NCBI RefSeq assembly: GCF_000442515.1
Contig: NZ_AQPH01000015.1
Location: forward strand, 1 to 61,222
DNA length: 61,222 bases
Source of the DNA: Magnetospirillum fulvum MGU-K5
GTDB taxonomy: Bacteria; Pseudomonadota; Alphaproteobacteria; Rhodospirillales; Magnetospirillaceae
Reading direction: 5' to 3'
The number at the start of each line of letters is the position of its first letter. Position 1 is the first letter of the stretch. The position numbers were made by a program, and so were the translations under genes. The notes below the pieces were generated by a model. The model was not told the DNA's origin and searched no databases. It was given only the letters and a program-made list of their open reading frames with translations. Shown in pieces: positions 9,543 through 17,091 of the stretch.

Positions 9543-9575
9543 ATTTCGTCTAAGGAAACACCATTCGAACGAAAT
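9543..9575. repeat. Inverted repeat ATTTCGT...ACGAAAT
   Basis: A 7-bp perfect inverted repeat, ATTTCGT at 9543-9549 and ACGAAAT at 9569-9575, sits just upstream of the beta-lactamase-like gene. The 19-nt spacer is long for a simple operator, so this may be chance. Confidence 0.25.
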
Positions 9576-9609
9576 AGGGCGATGTCCATGCCGGGGATAA
9601 CAAAGCCCC

Positions 9610-9648
9610 AAAACGAAAAACCCCCGCACCAGGGGGGTAGGGCGGGGG
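9610..9648 (-). terminator. Rho-independent terminator on minus strand
   Basis: Read on the minus strand, a CCCCCGC arm (9648-9642) pairs with GCGGGGG (9627-9621), directly followed by TTTTTCGTTTT (9620-9610). This is a canonical intrinsic terminator. It lies upstream of the beta-lactamase-like gene, so it must end a separate short minus-strand transcript or act as an attenuator in that gene's leader. Confidence 0.65.
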
Positions 9649-9690
9649 GCTTTCCGAGGGAGGACTTTTGAGTGGCTGAGGCTCAGAAGC

Positions 9691-9741
9691 TTATGAAGAA
9701 ACAATGCCATCAAACGGATTACCGCATCGTGGCCGTCGCAT
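9691..9741 (-). CDS. Possible 16-residue peptide in a small transcript
   Basis: Minus-strand ATG at 9741 opens a 16-codon frame, MRRPRCGNPFDGIVSS, ending at TAA 9691. It lies between the palindromic FNR-type box (9786-9799) and the intrinsic terminator (9610-9648). The ribosome-binding site is weak (AAAAAGATC). It could be a real small protein, a leader peptide, or chance within a small RNA. I do not recognise it. Confidence 0.25.
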   Translation of the reverse strand: MRRPRCGNPFDGIVSS

Positions 9742-9785
9742 GATCTTTTTGTAATTTTGTGGTGAGGCGGCGTCCCACCGTGGGC

Positions 9786-9799
9786 TTGACCAGGATCAA
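9786..9799. promoter_or_regulatory. FNR/NnrR/Dnr-type binding site
   Basis: TTGACCAGGATCAA is a match to the FNR/NnrR/Dnr family consensus (TTGAY-N4-RTCAA). It is centred 65 bp before the GTG start of the DUF2249 gene. Being palindromic, it could also serve a minus-strand transcript. It suggests control by oxygen or nitric oxide. Confidence 0.7.
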
Positions 9800-9857
9800 G
9801 GACGGATTGGGCAGCCTCGGGCATCGTGGCGGGGTCAGGCAGCAGGAGTCTCCGCCC

Positions 9858-10415
9858 GTGACCGTTCCGCGTTCTCCGTCCCCCGACGATGAAGTCATCC
9901 CCGAGCCGGGGGTGTTTGATGTCCGCTCCCTGCTGGCGAATGGTGTCGATCCTTATGATTCCGTGATTGCCGCCTCGAGCCGGATTGCTCTGGGCGACCG
10001 TCTGACCATTGATGCCCCCTTCAATCCGACCCCGTTGCGCCGGGCGATGGGAAAGCGGGGCTTTTCCTCGCGGGCGCAAAAGCTGGGCGAGGGGCACTGG
10101 CGGGTGGTCTTTCTCCATGACGGCGGCATTGATTGGGAGCGCCGTGCCGAAGCCGAGACTCTGCCCGAAGGGGCGATGCAATGGACCGAGGAAGATGGCA
10201 TTCACCTTGATGTCCGCCGTCTGCCTCCGCCCGAGCCGTTGCGGGTGATTCTGCGCCTTGTCGAAAGCCTGGGCGAAAGCGGGACCATCGTGGTTCATCA
10301 TGACCGCGACCCGGTGTTTCTGGCCCCCGAACTGGCTGAACGCGGCTGGCGGATTGTCCGCACCGAAGCCGCCCCGGCCGATCTCCGGCTGTGGCTTGAG
10401 CCGGAGACACGCTGA
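9858..10415 (+). CDS. Tandem DUF2249-domain protein
   Basis: A 185-residue cytoplasmic protein with two DUF2249 repeats. The first starts at FDVRSLLANG (about residues 21-90) and includes the FNPTPLRRAMGKRGF segment; the second starts at HLDVRRLPPPEPL (about 115-185). DUF2249 proteins have a sulfur-carrier-like (TusA-like) fold and recur beside hemerythrin and NnrS-like genes in denitrifiers, but the biochemical role is not settled. The GTG start at 9858 has AGGAG 9 nt upstream; 33 in-frame residues before it are not domain-like. It is first in a three-gene operon, and its stop shares one base with the next start (TGATG). Confidence 0.8.
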   Translation: MTVPRSPSPDDEVIPEPGVFDVRSLLANGVDPYDSVIAASSRIALGDRLTIDAPFNPTPLRRAMGKRGFSSRAQKLGEGHWRVVFLHDGGIDWERRAEAETLPEGAMQWTEEDGIHLDVRRLPPPEPLRVILRLVESLGESGTIVVHHDRDPVFLAPELAERGWRIVRTEAAPADLRLWLEPETR

Positions 10416-11701
10416 TGCTGCCCGGTCTGCCCGCCGATGCCGCCGACCGGCTGTTGCCGCCGTCGCTGCCCGGCCGCTTCTTTGCCGTTGCCGTGCTGTA
10501 CCATATCGCCGGATGGGCATTGTTGGCCTGGGCCGGGCCGGGCGCGATCCTGGGCTTCGTCGGCGGGTTGGGGCCGGTGGTGGCGGCGCTCCACCTGATC
10601 ACCCTGGGCACGCTGGCGATGACCGCGCTGGGTGCGGCGATCCAGATGTTGCCGATCGCCACCTGTCGGCCGCTGGGGCCGCTGTGGGCCTGTCGGCTGA
10701 TGTTCTGGCTGTACGCCCCCGGCATCGGCGCGCTGTCGGCTGGGCTGGCGCTGGCCGATCCCACCCTGCGCTCGGTCGGTGCCGGGCTGACCCTGGCCGG
10801 GCTGGCGCTGTTCGGGCTGCTGGTCGGGCTGCATCTGCGCCGGGTTGAGGACATGCCCGGATTGGTCCGTCATCTCGGCCTGTCGCTGGCGTCGCTGCTC
10901 GGTCTCGGCCTGCTCGGACTGGCTCTGGTCGCCGATTTCTCGACCGGATGGTTGGGCAATCATGCCGCGATTGCCGCCGCCCATGCCGTTCTCGGCGGCT
11001 ATGGTTTCATGGGCTCGCTGGCGCTGGGATTTTCCTATGTGTTGATCCCGATGTTCGTGCTGGGGCCGTCGATCCCCGATGCCGAGCGCGGTCGCGGCGC
11101 AATCCTGGTCGGGCTCGCTTTGGTCACCGGGGCAAGCGGGGCCGCCTTGGGTCTGGGCGGTTTGGCAGCCTTGGGCGCGGGGCTGGGGCTGGTCGCGCTG
11201 GGGCACCATCTTCGCACCCTGGCCGCCAGCGTGCGGCGGCGGATGCGGCGCCGGTTCGAGCCGTTCTTCCGGCTGGTCGTGCTGTCCTGGGCGATGCTGG
11301 CGGCCAGTCTGCTGGTCGGGCTGGCCCTGGCGCTGGGTGCGCCCGCCGATCCGTGGGCGGCGCTGTGGGGCTTTTTGCTGGTGTTCGGCTGGTTGCTCGG
11401 CTTCGTCCTGGCGATCCTCCAGCGCATCATGCCGTTTCTTGCCGCGATGCATTCGTCCTGCGGCGGGCGGCCCCCGGCGTTGCCATCACGGCTCGCCCCG
11501 GCCTGGGCCTCCGATCTTCACTTCGTTTGTCACTGTGCCGCGCTGGTCCTGATCGCGGCCGGTCTGGTCGGCGGCTGGTCCTGGCCGCTGTGGCTGGGGA
11601 CCGGGGCCGGTCTGCTGGGCGCACTGTTCTTTGCGATCTATGCCGCTGCGGTGCCGTGGCGGCTGTCCTGTCACCGCGCGGCCTTTGCCGCCTCTCTCTA
11701 A
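10415..11701 (+). CDS. NnrS-like / heme-copper-oxidase-like polytopic membrane protein
   Basis: A 428-residue, very hydrophobic protein with about 12 membrane helices. Conserved-looking His residues sit inside helices: YHIAGW, LHLITLGTLAM followed by GAAIQMLP, AAHAVLGGYGFMG, AMHSSCGG and HFVCHCAALV. This pattern matches membrane proteins related to NnrS and to subunit I of heme-copper oxidases found with DUF2249 and hemerythrin genes. Heme binding is inferred from the His pattern only. It starts inside the stop of the DUF2249 gene and is followed after 11 nt by hemerythrin, so a joint function in nitric-oxide or oxygen handling is likely. The exact family should be confirmed by HMM search. 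Confidence 0.7.
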   Translation: MLPGLPADAADRLLPPSLPGRFFAVAVLYHIAGWALLAWAGPGAILGFVGGLGPVVAALHLITLGTLAMTALGAAIQMLPIATCRPLGPLWACRLMFWLYAPGIGALSAGLALADPTLRSVGAGLTLAGLALFGLLVGLHLRRVEDMPGLVRHLGLSLASLLGLGLLGLALVADFSTGWLGNHAAIAAAHAVLGGYGFMGSLALGFSYVLIPMFVLGPSIPDAERGRGAILVGLALVTGASGAALGLGGLAALGAGLGLVALGHHLRTLAASVRRRMRRRFEPFFRLVVLSWAMLAASLLVGLALALGAPADPWAALWGFLLVFGWLLGFVLAILQRIMPFLAAMHSSCGGRPPALPSRLAPAWASDLHFVCHCAALVLIAAGLVGGWSWPLWLGTGAGLLGALFFAIYAAAVPWRLSCHRAAFAASL

Positions 11702-11712
11702 AAGGAATTCCG

Positions 11713-12213
11713 ATGTTCCCCACCACTCAGATCGGCTCTTTGCTCCACCGCGACCACATGGCCACCGTCGAAGCGCTGGAGGCTCTGGAGCGGTTGTTGT
11801 CGAAGAACCGCAAGACTCCGCCGCTCGATGCCGCGTTGAAGGAATGGCTGGGCTGGCTGGCGGGGGTTCTGCGCGCCGAGGTCGAGACTCATTTCGGCTT
11901 CGAGGAAGGCCGGGTGTTCCCGCTGTTCCTGGCCCAGGGCCAGACCGGGATCGTCGAGATCCTGACCCAGGAGCACGAGACGATCCTCCCCATGGCCCGC
12001 AATCTGGCCGAGATGGCCGAAGCGGCGATCGCTGCTGGGGGCTTCGCCGATTCCGACTGGGCGACCTTCCGGATGAAGGGCGGCGAACTGATCGAACGCG
12101 AGTTGTTCCACATCCAGAAGGAAGAGATGGGGCTGCTGGCCGGGATCGCTGCCCTGATCGATCCTGCCACCGATGCGGCGCTGGCCGAGGCGTTCGCGGC
12201 GCTGGAGCGCTGA
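11713..12213 (+). CDS. Hemerythrin HHE domain protein
   Basis: A 166-residue, all-helical di-iron protein. The ligand motifs are HRDHMATVEALE (about residue 12), ETHFGFEEGRVFP (about 60), QEHETILPMA (about 85) and a late His/Glu pair, FHIQKEEMG. This is the HHE arrangement used to bind O2 or NO or to repair iron-sulfur centres. The start is clear: AAAGGAATT precedes ATG 11713. It ends the operon begun by the DUF2249 gene and lies 9 nt from the convergent Ni/Co transporter gene. With the FNR-type box upstream of the operon, expression under low oxygen or NO is likely. Confidence 0.88.
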   Translation: MFPTTQIGSLLHRDHMATVEALEALERLLSKNRKTPPLDAALKEWLGWLAGVLRAEVETHFGFEEGRVFPLFLAQGQTGIVEILTQEHETILPMARNLAEMAEAAIAAGGFADSDWATFRMKGGELIERELFHIQKEEMGLLAGIAALIDPATDAALAEAFAALER

Positions 12214-12222
12214 ACCCCTATC

Positions 12223-13173
12223 CTACAGCCGGAGCGGATGCTGCGGTCCGAACGAGGCGATCAGCAGCGATAATCCCAGCAGAAGGATCACGAGTCCGCC
12301 GATCAGCGTGACGGCTGGCCCGATCCAGCGGCGGCGGGACCGGCCGCCCAGCAGGGTGACGGTCCATTGCCGGGCTTTCACCGTCATCACCGCCAGAGAC
12401 GCGACGGTGATGGCGGTGCCCACCGACATCGCGGCGACGGCGGCAATCCCGGCACCGGTCAACTCCAGCACGTTAGCCAGCGCCAGGACCAGCACCGCCC
12501 CGCTGCACGGGCGCAATCCCACCGACAGCAAGACGCCAAGCGTGGACTTCAGACCATGGGCACCTTCGATCTGGCGCGGTGTCGGGCCGTGGGCGCAGCC
12601 GCAACCAGGGCCGTGGATGTGGCGGTGCCCGATCGCCTGAAGGGGCGCGGGGCGAAGGCGTGACACCAGATCATAAGCGGCCCGTCCGGCGAACAGGCCT
12701 CCCATCCCCGCCAGCAGGGCGAAGCTCAATCGCTCGCTCCACCTTATGGCGGTGTTGGTGTCGTGCTCCAATCCGTTGGCGAGGCTGACCAGCCCGGTGA
12801 CCAGCACGATTGCGACCAATCCCTGGACCAGCGATGAGGCTGCCGCCAGCAAGATGCCGCGTTTCAGATTGCTTTCGTGGGTCAACAGGTAGGTGGCGAT
12901 CACCGCCTTGCCGTGGCCCGGACCGGCGGCATGGAAAACGCCATAGAGGAAGCTGACCCCGATCAGGGTGAAGCCGACGGCGGCTGATCCTTCCGCTTCC
13001 AGGGCGCGCAGATGCTGGGCCAGATCGCGGTGGAACAACCGCTGCTGCTCTAAAATCCAGGCAATGACGGTATCCCAAACCCCTGGCGTTGGCGCGGCTT
13101 GTGCCACCCAAGCGGAATGCACGGCACTCAGGGCCAGGGCGACAAGGGCAAGGGTCAGGGCTGGGCGTCGCAT
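12223..13173 (-). CDS. Nickel/cobalt transporter, NicO/RcnA family
   Basis: A 316-residue inner-membrane protein with a signal-like first helix and about six more helices. The family motif HAAGPGHGKAVIATYL is present at about residue 74, and a His/Cys-rich loop (GHRHIHGPGCGCAHG, about 190) precedes the second half with LRPCSGAVLVLALA. NicO-family proteins move Ni2+ or Co2+; whether this one imports or exports cannot be decided from sequence. It overlaps the end of the DUF1007 gene by 19 nt, a very common pairing, and is followed by hemerythrin on the opposite strand. Confidence 0.85.
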   Translation of the reverse strand: MRRPALTLALVALALSAVHSAWVAQAAPTPGVWDTVIAWILEQQRLFHRDLAQHLRALEAEGSAAVGFTLIGVSFLYGVFHAAGPGHGKAVIATYLLTHESNLKRGILLAAASSLVQGLVAIVLVTGLVSLANGLEHDTNTAIRWSERLSFALLAGMGGLFAGRAAYDLVSRLRPAPLQAIGHRHIHGPGCGCAHGPTPRQIEGAHGLKSTLGVLLSVGLRPCSGAVLVLALANVLELTGAGIAAVAAMSVGTAITVASLAVMTVKARQWTVTLLGGRSRRRWIGPAVTLIGGLVILLLGLSLLIASFGPQHPLRL

Positions 13174-13784
13174 CTGATCTCTACTTTTTCGGCAAATTGT
13201 TTGCCTAATCCGTCCCCGCCGCTCTGGGTGCGGTCGAGCGCAGCAGCCTTGGCCACCGCCTTCGGATCGGGTGCAGGCTGGATCAGCGTGAACCGGCAGG
13301 ACGGCGGCGCGCCGGTCAGGCGGATCGCGTCCTTGCTCTCGGCGTGCAGCATTTCGATGTAGTAGGTCGGGTCGAACACCCAATAGGTCAGCGGAACGTC
13401 TGTCGGCGATACGGCTTCGGCAAGGGGGAGCACGAAGGTCATCCGCAGACGATGCTTTTCCATCCGTGCCGAATGCTCGGTGGGACGCATGAAGCCGATG
13501 CTCCGGCTCCCGGCCTGGACCTGGGTAAAATACCCCCAATCCTTGAGGTTGCCGAGGATGCGGGTGGTCAGCAGGTCCATCTTCGCCTGCTCGCCCTTCT
13601 GCACTGTGTCGGCGGTGTAGAATTCGTCGAACAGCCAGCTTTGCTTGAGCGCCGTCACCTTGCCGCTCATGTCGAACAGCACCTCCACCGACATGTCGAT
13701 CCAGGCGTGAGGATGGGCGGAGGCAGCCCGGATACCCCCCAGCATCATCGCCAGCACAGCCAGGAATAGCGTTGTTCGTCTCAC
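13155..13784 (-). CDS. DUF1007 periplasmic protein (metal-transporter partner)
   Basis: A 209-residue exported protein. The signal peptide ends at RAASA and the mature protein begins HPHAWIDMSVEVLFD, with His residues at the very N-terminus typical of DUF1007, a family found with NicO transporters and in zinc/nickel regulons. A WVFDPTYYIEM segment follows mid-protein. A GTG start at 13784 is used; no ATG fits. The 3' end overlaps the transporter gene, so the two are expressed together. A periplasmic metal-delivery role is inferred from N-terminal His residues and the pairing. Confidence 0.8.
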   Translation of the reverse strand: MRRTTLFLAVLAMMLGGIRAASAHPHAWIDMSVEVLFDMSGKVTALKQSWLFDEFYTADTVQKGEQAKMDLLTTRILGNLKDWGYFTQVQAGSRSIGFMRPTEHSARMEKHRLRMTFVLPLAEAVSPTDVPLTYWVFDPTYYIEMLHAESKDAIRLTGAPPSCRFTLIQPAPDPKAVAKAAALDRTQSGGDGLGKQFAEKVEIRCDAQP

Positions 13785-13810
13785 CTTGCGTTCTCATGCC
13801 ACGATGTCGT

Positions 13811-13832
13811 TTCCCCGCATGATGGCGGGGAA
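13811..13832 (-). promoter_or_regulatory. Perfect hairpin in leader of DUF1007-NicO operon
   Basis: TTCCCCGC (13811-13818) and GCGGGGAA (13825-13832) form an 8-bp perfect stem with a 6-nt loop, 27 nt upstream of the DUF1007 start. There is no T-run, so it is either a leader structure for the metal operon or a weak terminator for the EamA gene upstream. Confidence 0.4.
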
Positions 13833-14033
13833 GGCGGCCAAGATGTGGCAGGTTGGAGACTAATGACAAGCGCCGACGCGGTTGCCGCGTGATTCACAGG
13901 GGGGGCGAAGGGAGTCTTCGATCGCAACGCCGATGTGTGGAACGGCGTTTTATGGGGCCTGACTTTCACATCCTGTCCGATTTTACGGTGCCACCGCGGC
14001 TTCACCGGAGACACTGACCGATCGCCGACGCCT

Positions 14034-15065
14034 TCAATGATCGTGGCGGTGATGGGCGTCGGGATAATGCGGGTGGGAATGGAGTAGCGGGAGGTGGCGA
14101 TGCGGATGGGCGTGCGGCTCCTCCGGTTCGGCGCCGTCATGATGGCGGTGATGGTCGTCGTGGGTGTGGAGGTGATCGTGTTCGATTGCCTCATGCCGGT
14201 GGGAATGCTCGTGCCGCTCGGTCAGGTGTAGCCACACCCCCAGCCCCATCAGCAGCCCGGCCACGATCAGGCGCAGCGTCAGCGGTTCCGAGAACCCTAC
14301 CACCGCGACCAGCGCCCCGATGAACGGTGCTGTCGAGAAATAGGCTCCGGTGCGGGCGGTGCCCAGTTCGCGCAGGGCCACGACGAAGGCGGCGAGGCTG
14401 AGGCCATAGCCGACGAAGCCCAGCCCGGCCGCCAGCGCCAGCGGTCCCGCCCCCGGGAGCGTTGCGCCCGCCGCGAGGGCGAGCAGGACATTGACGCTTC
14501 CCGCCGCCAGTCCCTTGATCGCGGCGATCGTCAGCGGATCGGCCAGCGATACCTTGCGGGTCAGATTGTTGTCGATGCCCCAGCATAAACAGGCGGCGAG
14601 AATGGCCAGCGCCGGTCCCGACGCTTCGACCGGGGCTTGGGTTCCAGGCCAGGACAGCACGACCGCCCCGGCGACGATCGCCGCCATCCCGGCGACGATG
14701 CGGCGGTCGGCGTTCTCACGAAACACGATCCAGGCGAGCAGGGCGGTGAACACTGCCTCGGCATTCAGCAGCAGCGAAGCGGTTCCAGCGCTGCTGCCGA
14801 CCAACCCGATCAGCAGCAGCACCGGGGCGACGATCCCGCCCGCCAGGATCGCTCCGGCCAGCCAGGGAACGTCGGTCCGGGCCAGACGGACCCCGCTGCC
14901 GGGGGTGAGCAGGCGCAGCGTGGCAAGGCCGAGGCCCGAGCCGAGATACAGGCTTCCCGCCAGCAGCCAGGGATCGAGCGCGCCCAGCAATGCCTTCGCC
15001 AGCGGAGTGCTGACCCCGAACAGCATCGCGGCGGCCAGGGCGGCGGCAACCCCTTTATGGGTCAA
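14034..15065 (-). CDS. EamA (DMT) family transporter with His-rich C-terminal tail
   Basis: A 343-residue inner-membrane transporter with two EamA repeats (about ten helices). The repeats are recognisable by LFGVSTPLAKALLG near the start and GIDNNLTRKVSL in the second half. After the last helix the cytoplasmic tail of about 60 residues is packed with His and acidic residues (for example HDHLHTHDDHHRHHDG). Such a tail should bind Ni, Co or Zn. The gene lies upstream of DUF1007-NicO on the same strand, which supports a metal connection. The start codon is TTG 15065 with AGGGAG upstream; the next ATG (15026) would cut into helix 1. Confidence 0.82.
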   Translation of the reverse strand: MTHKGVAAALAAAMLFGVSTPLAKALLGALDPWLLAGSLYLGSGLGLATLRLLTPGSGVRLARTDVPWLAGAILAGGIVAPVLLLIGLVGSSAGTASLLLNAEAVFTALLAWIVFRENADRRIVAGMAAIVAGAVVLSWPGTQAPVEASGPALAILAACLCWGIDNNLTRKVSLADPLTIAAIKGLAAGSVNVLLALAAGATLPGAGPLALAAGLGFVGYGLSLAAFVVALRELGTARTGAYFSTAPFIGALVAVVGFSEPLTLRLIVAGLLMGLGVWLHLTERHEHSHRHEAIEHDHLHTHDDHHRHHDGAEPEEPHAHPHRHLPLLHSHPHYPDAHHRHDH

Positions 15066-15113
15066 GGCGGGGGCTCCCTTGTTCGTCTGCTTCCTTATGC
15101 TCTTGGCGCAGGT

Positions 15114-16118
15114 CTAGGAAAATCTTTGTCTGAATTCGTCCATCCGTTCGATCGGAACGGCAACGATATTGATCTGGGACGGCAATTGGAACCGCTGCGC
15201 AGGAAGAAACGGGACCAGGGCGAGTTCCGAATTGTCCGTAGATTCTGCCACGATGCAGTTCTGGGTGCCGGAGACCCAGCCGGGGAAAAAGAACCGGTAG
15301 TTCTGTCGGTTCAACAGGTCGAGCGGTGCAAGGGTAATTTCCGGCTGTTCACGAAGCAGCCAGTTTTCAAAAACGATGAAAGGGCGGTCGCGGGCGATGA
15401 TCTGGGAGGCGCCGGTCAGGACTGCCAATTCATGGTCTTCTGCGTCGATCTTAATCACGCTTGGGGCGGAAATCTCGAGGCTGTCCAGTTTGGCAAGGCG
15501 GACCTGAGTGTCGCCGACCGCTCCCAAACGGGCGAGGCCGCTTTGCACGCCATCGGGAAAGGACATCGACGTTTGGCCGTCTTTGTCGGCCAGCGCGATT
15601 TCGTGACAGACGATCCGATCTTGCTGCTCGGATTGTTCAACAAGCGACGCAAGATCGGCGAAGGTGGATGGAAACGGTTCGAAGGCGTGAATCGCGCCTT
15701 TGAACGACGTGCGGCTGGCGATCAGCAGCGAATACCATCCCCAGTTCGCACCGATGTCGTAGAAGACATCGTTGTCTCCGACCAACCGGTCGAGCAGGGC
15801 CGAGGTTTCCGGTTCGTAGACCGGAAGGCATTGCGGAAGGTACAGAGCGCCGAATTGGGTGTTTCGGGCATTGAAGGCAACCTTGCGCGGTCCCTTGGCC
15901 GTGTGAATGATGAGCTTGCCCGCGCCACCCGCGCCGACGGACAAGAGCGCGCGAAACAGACGTTTGGCCGGTTTTCCGATAAATCGTTTCGATACCCGTC
16001 GCCGCTTGCTGAACGCGGCCTTGTGGACTTTTGACAGGAAGGACAGGGACTCCACCTGAAACGGATTGCGCAGCACCACACGGCAACGGATCGTGTCCGT
16101 TTCATCAATAGCTGACAT
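15114..16118 (-). CDS. FkbM-family methyltransferase
   Basis: A 334-residue SAM-dependent methyltransferase. Motif I is FYDIGANWGWYSLLIA (about residue 118), followed by an acidic HAFEPFPSTF motif and by VIKIDAEDHELAVLTGA, the FkbM signature in which Asp/Glu precedes the conserved Leu-x-Gly. FkbM enzymes O-methylate sugars, lipids or secondary metabolites. No glycan or natural-product genes are adjacent, so the substrate is open. The gene is visibly more A/T-rich than its neighbours and lies immediately beyond the 3' end of a tRNA-Ser gene, which is compatible with horizontal acquisition. Confidence 0.82.
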   Translation of the reverse strand: MSAIDETDTIRCRVVLRNPFQVESLSFLSKVHKAAFSKRRRVSKRFIGKPAKRLFRALLSVGAGGAGKLIIHTAKGPRKVAFNARNTQFGALYLPQCLPVYEPETSALLDRLVGDNDVFYDIGANWGWYSLLIASRTSFKGAIHAFEPFPSTFADLASLVEQSEQQDRIVCHEIALADKDGQTSMSFPDGVQSGLARLGAVGDTQVRLAKLDSLEISAPSVIKIDAEDHELAVLTGASQIIARDRPFIVFENWLLREQPEITLAPLDLLNRQNYRFFFPGWVSGTQNCIVAESTDNSELALVPFLPAQRFQLPSQINIVAVPIERMDEFRQRFS

Positions 16119-16161
16119 TAGGAGTTCCCGAAAAAGAAAATGGAGTTTACGAGAAGGTAAG

Positions 16162-16249
16162 TGGCGGAAGCGGTGAGATTCGAACTCACGGACGGTTGCC
16201 CGTCGCCGGTTTTCAAGACCGGTGCCTTAAACCACTCGGCCACACTTCC
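16162..16249 (-). tRNA. tRNA-Ser (TGA)
   Basis: An 88-nt minus-strand tRNA. The acceptor arms GGAAGTG and CGCTTCC pair with one G-U, the discriminator is G and CCA is encoded. The anticodon loop CTTGAAA reads TGA, the T-loop is GTTCGAATC, and there is the long variable arm expected for serine. Confidence 0.96.
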
Positions 16250-16336
16250 CCCGGATGCCGGGGTGGATTTGGCTATCCACCCCAGGACACGAAGCCGTTT
16301 CGACAGATACCCTGAGAGCGGGCGCGGCGCAAGCCC

Positions 16337-16356
16337 CGAGACGGCGAACCGTCTCG
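16337..16356 (-). terminator. UUCG-tetraloop hairpin after phoB
   Basis: On the minus strand CGAGACGG-TTCG-CCGTCTCG is a perfect 8-bp stem with an extra-stable TTCG loop, 6 nt beyond the phoB stop. It lacks a strong T-run, so it may protect the 3' end or act with Rho. Confidence 0.6.
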
Positions 16357-16362
16357 AAGTTT

Positions 16363-17091
16363 TCAGGCGGCGGATTCGGCGTCCAGCGCGTAACCGGCGG
16401 CGCGGACGGTGCGGATGATGTCGCTTTCGGTGTCGCAATTCAGCGCCTTGCGCAGGCGGCGGATATGGACATCGACAGTGCGCGGCTCGACATAGATGTC
16501 AGGCCCCCACACCGCATCAAGCAATTCCTCGCGCGAGAACACCGTGCCCGGGTGCTGAAGGAAGAATTGCAACAGCCGGAACTCGGTCGGGCCGAGATGG
16601 ATCGGACGAGCGGCGCGGGTGACGCGGTGGGCGGCCAGATCCATGCTGATGTCGCCCCAGTTCAATTGTCCCTTCTGCGGCACCGGCTGGGCGCGGCGGA
16701 GCAGGGCGCGGGCGCGGGCCATCAGTTCGGGCAGCGAAAACGGCTTGGTCAGGTAATCGTCGGCCCCGGTGTTGAGGCCGCGGATTTTGTCGCTTTCCTC
16801 GCCACGCGCCGTCAGCATGATGATCGGCAGGTCGCGGGTGGCGGGTTTGCGCCGCAACTGACGGCAGACCTCGATGCCCGACAGCGAGGGCAGCATCCAG
16901 TCGAGCAGGACCAGATCGGGGCGGCGTTCGGCGACCAGGGTCAAAGCCTCTTCGCCATCGCCTGCCTCGCAGACGCGGAAGCCTTCTTTTTCAAGGTTAT
17001 AGCGCAGCATGGTGGCCAGCGACGCTTCGTCCTCGACCAGGAGGATCAGCGGCCGGGCCTGGCCTGCGGGGGTGGCGTCACGCTGGCTCAT
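16363..17091 (-). CDS. phoB: Phosphate regulon response regulator PhoB
   Basis: A 242-residue OmpR/PhoB-type regulator. The receiver domain (about 15-130) has the acidic pocket VEDE, phospho-acceptor Asp in LLDWMLP and Lys in LTKPF. The winged-helix DNA-binding domain (about 140-238) shows GPTEFRLLQFFLQHPGTVFSREELLDAVWG and YVEPRTVDVHIRRLRKAL, close to PhoB. When phosphorylated it should activate Pho-box promoters such as the one before pstS. The start overlaps the phoU stop (ATGA). No phoR lies beside it in this window, so the cognate kinase is elsewhere. Confidence 0.93.
   Translation of the reverse strand: MSQRDATPAGQARPLILLVEDEASLATMLRYNLEKEGFRVCEAGDGEEALTLVAERRPDLVLLDWMLPSLSGIEVCRQLRRKPATRDLPIIMLTARGEESDKIRGLNTGADDYLTKPFSLPELMARARALLRRAQPVPQKGQLNWGDISMDLAAHRVTRAARPIHLGPTEFRLLQFFLQHPGTVFSREELLDAVWGPDIYVEPRTVDVHIRRLRKALNCDTESDIIRTVRAAGYALDAESAA

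Noticed and set aside
13845-14010. Possible cobalamin riboswitch upstream (minus strand) of DUF1007-NicO
   Set aside because: A CCGGTGAAGCCG stretch, GCACCGTAA and a late ACCTGCCAC look vaguely like riboswitch parts, but the conserved core boxes (GGGAA and GCCACTG) are missing and the spacing is wrong. A covariance-model scan (Infernal, RF00174) would settle it.
13781-14194. Thr/Ile-rich minus-strand frame of 137 codons
   Set aside because: It is the out-of-phase reading of the His-rich EamA tail (CAC/CAT codons) and its 3' flank, not a gene.
15060-15120. Duplicated tRNA-Ser 3' end (att site) beyond the FkbM gene
   Set aside because: No stretch matching the last 15-20 nt of the tRNA is visible here, so an intact integrated element is not supported.
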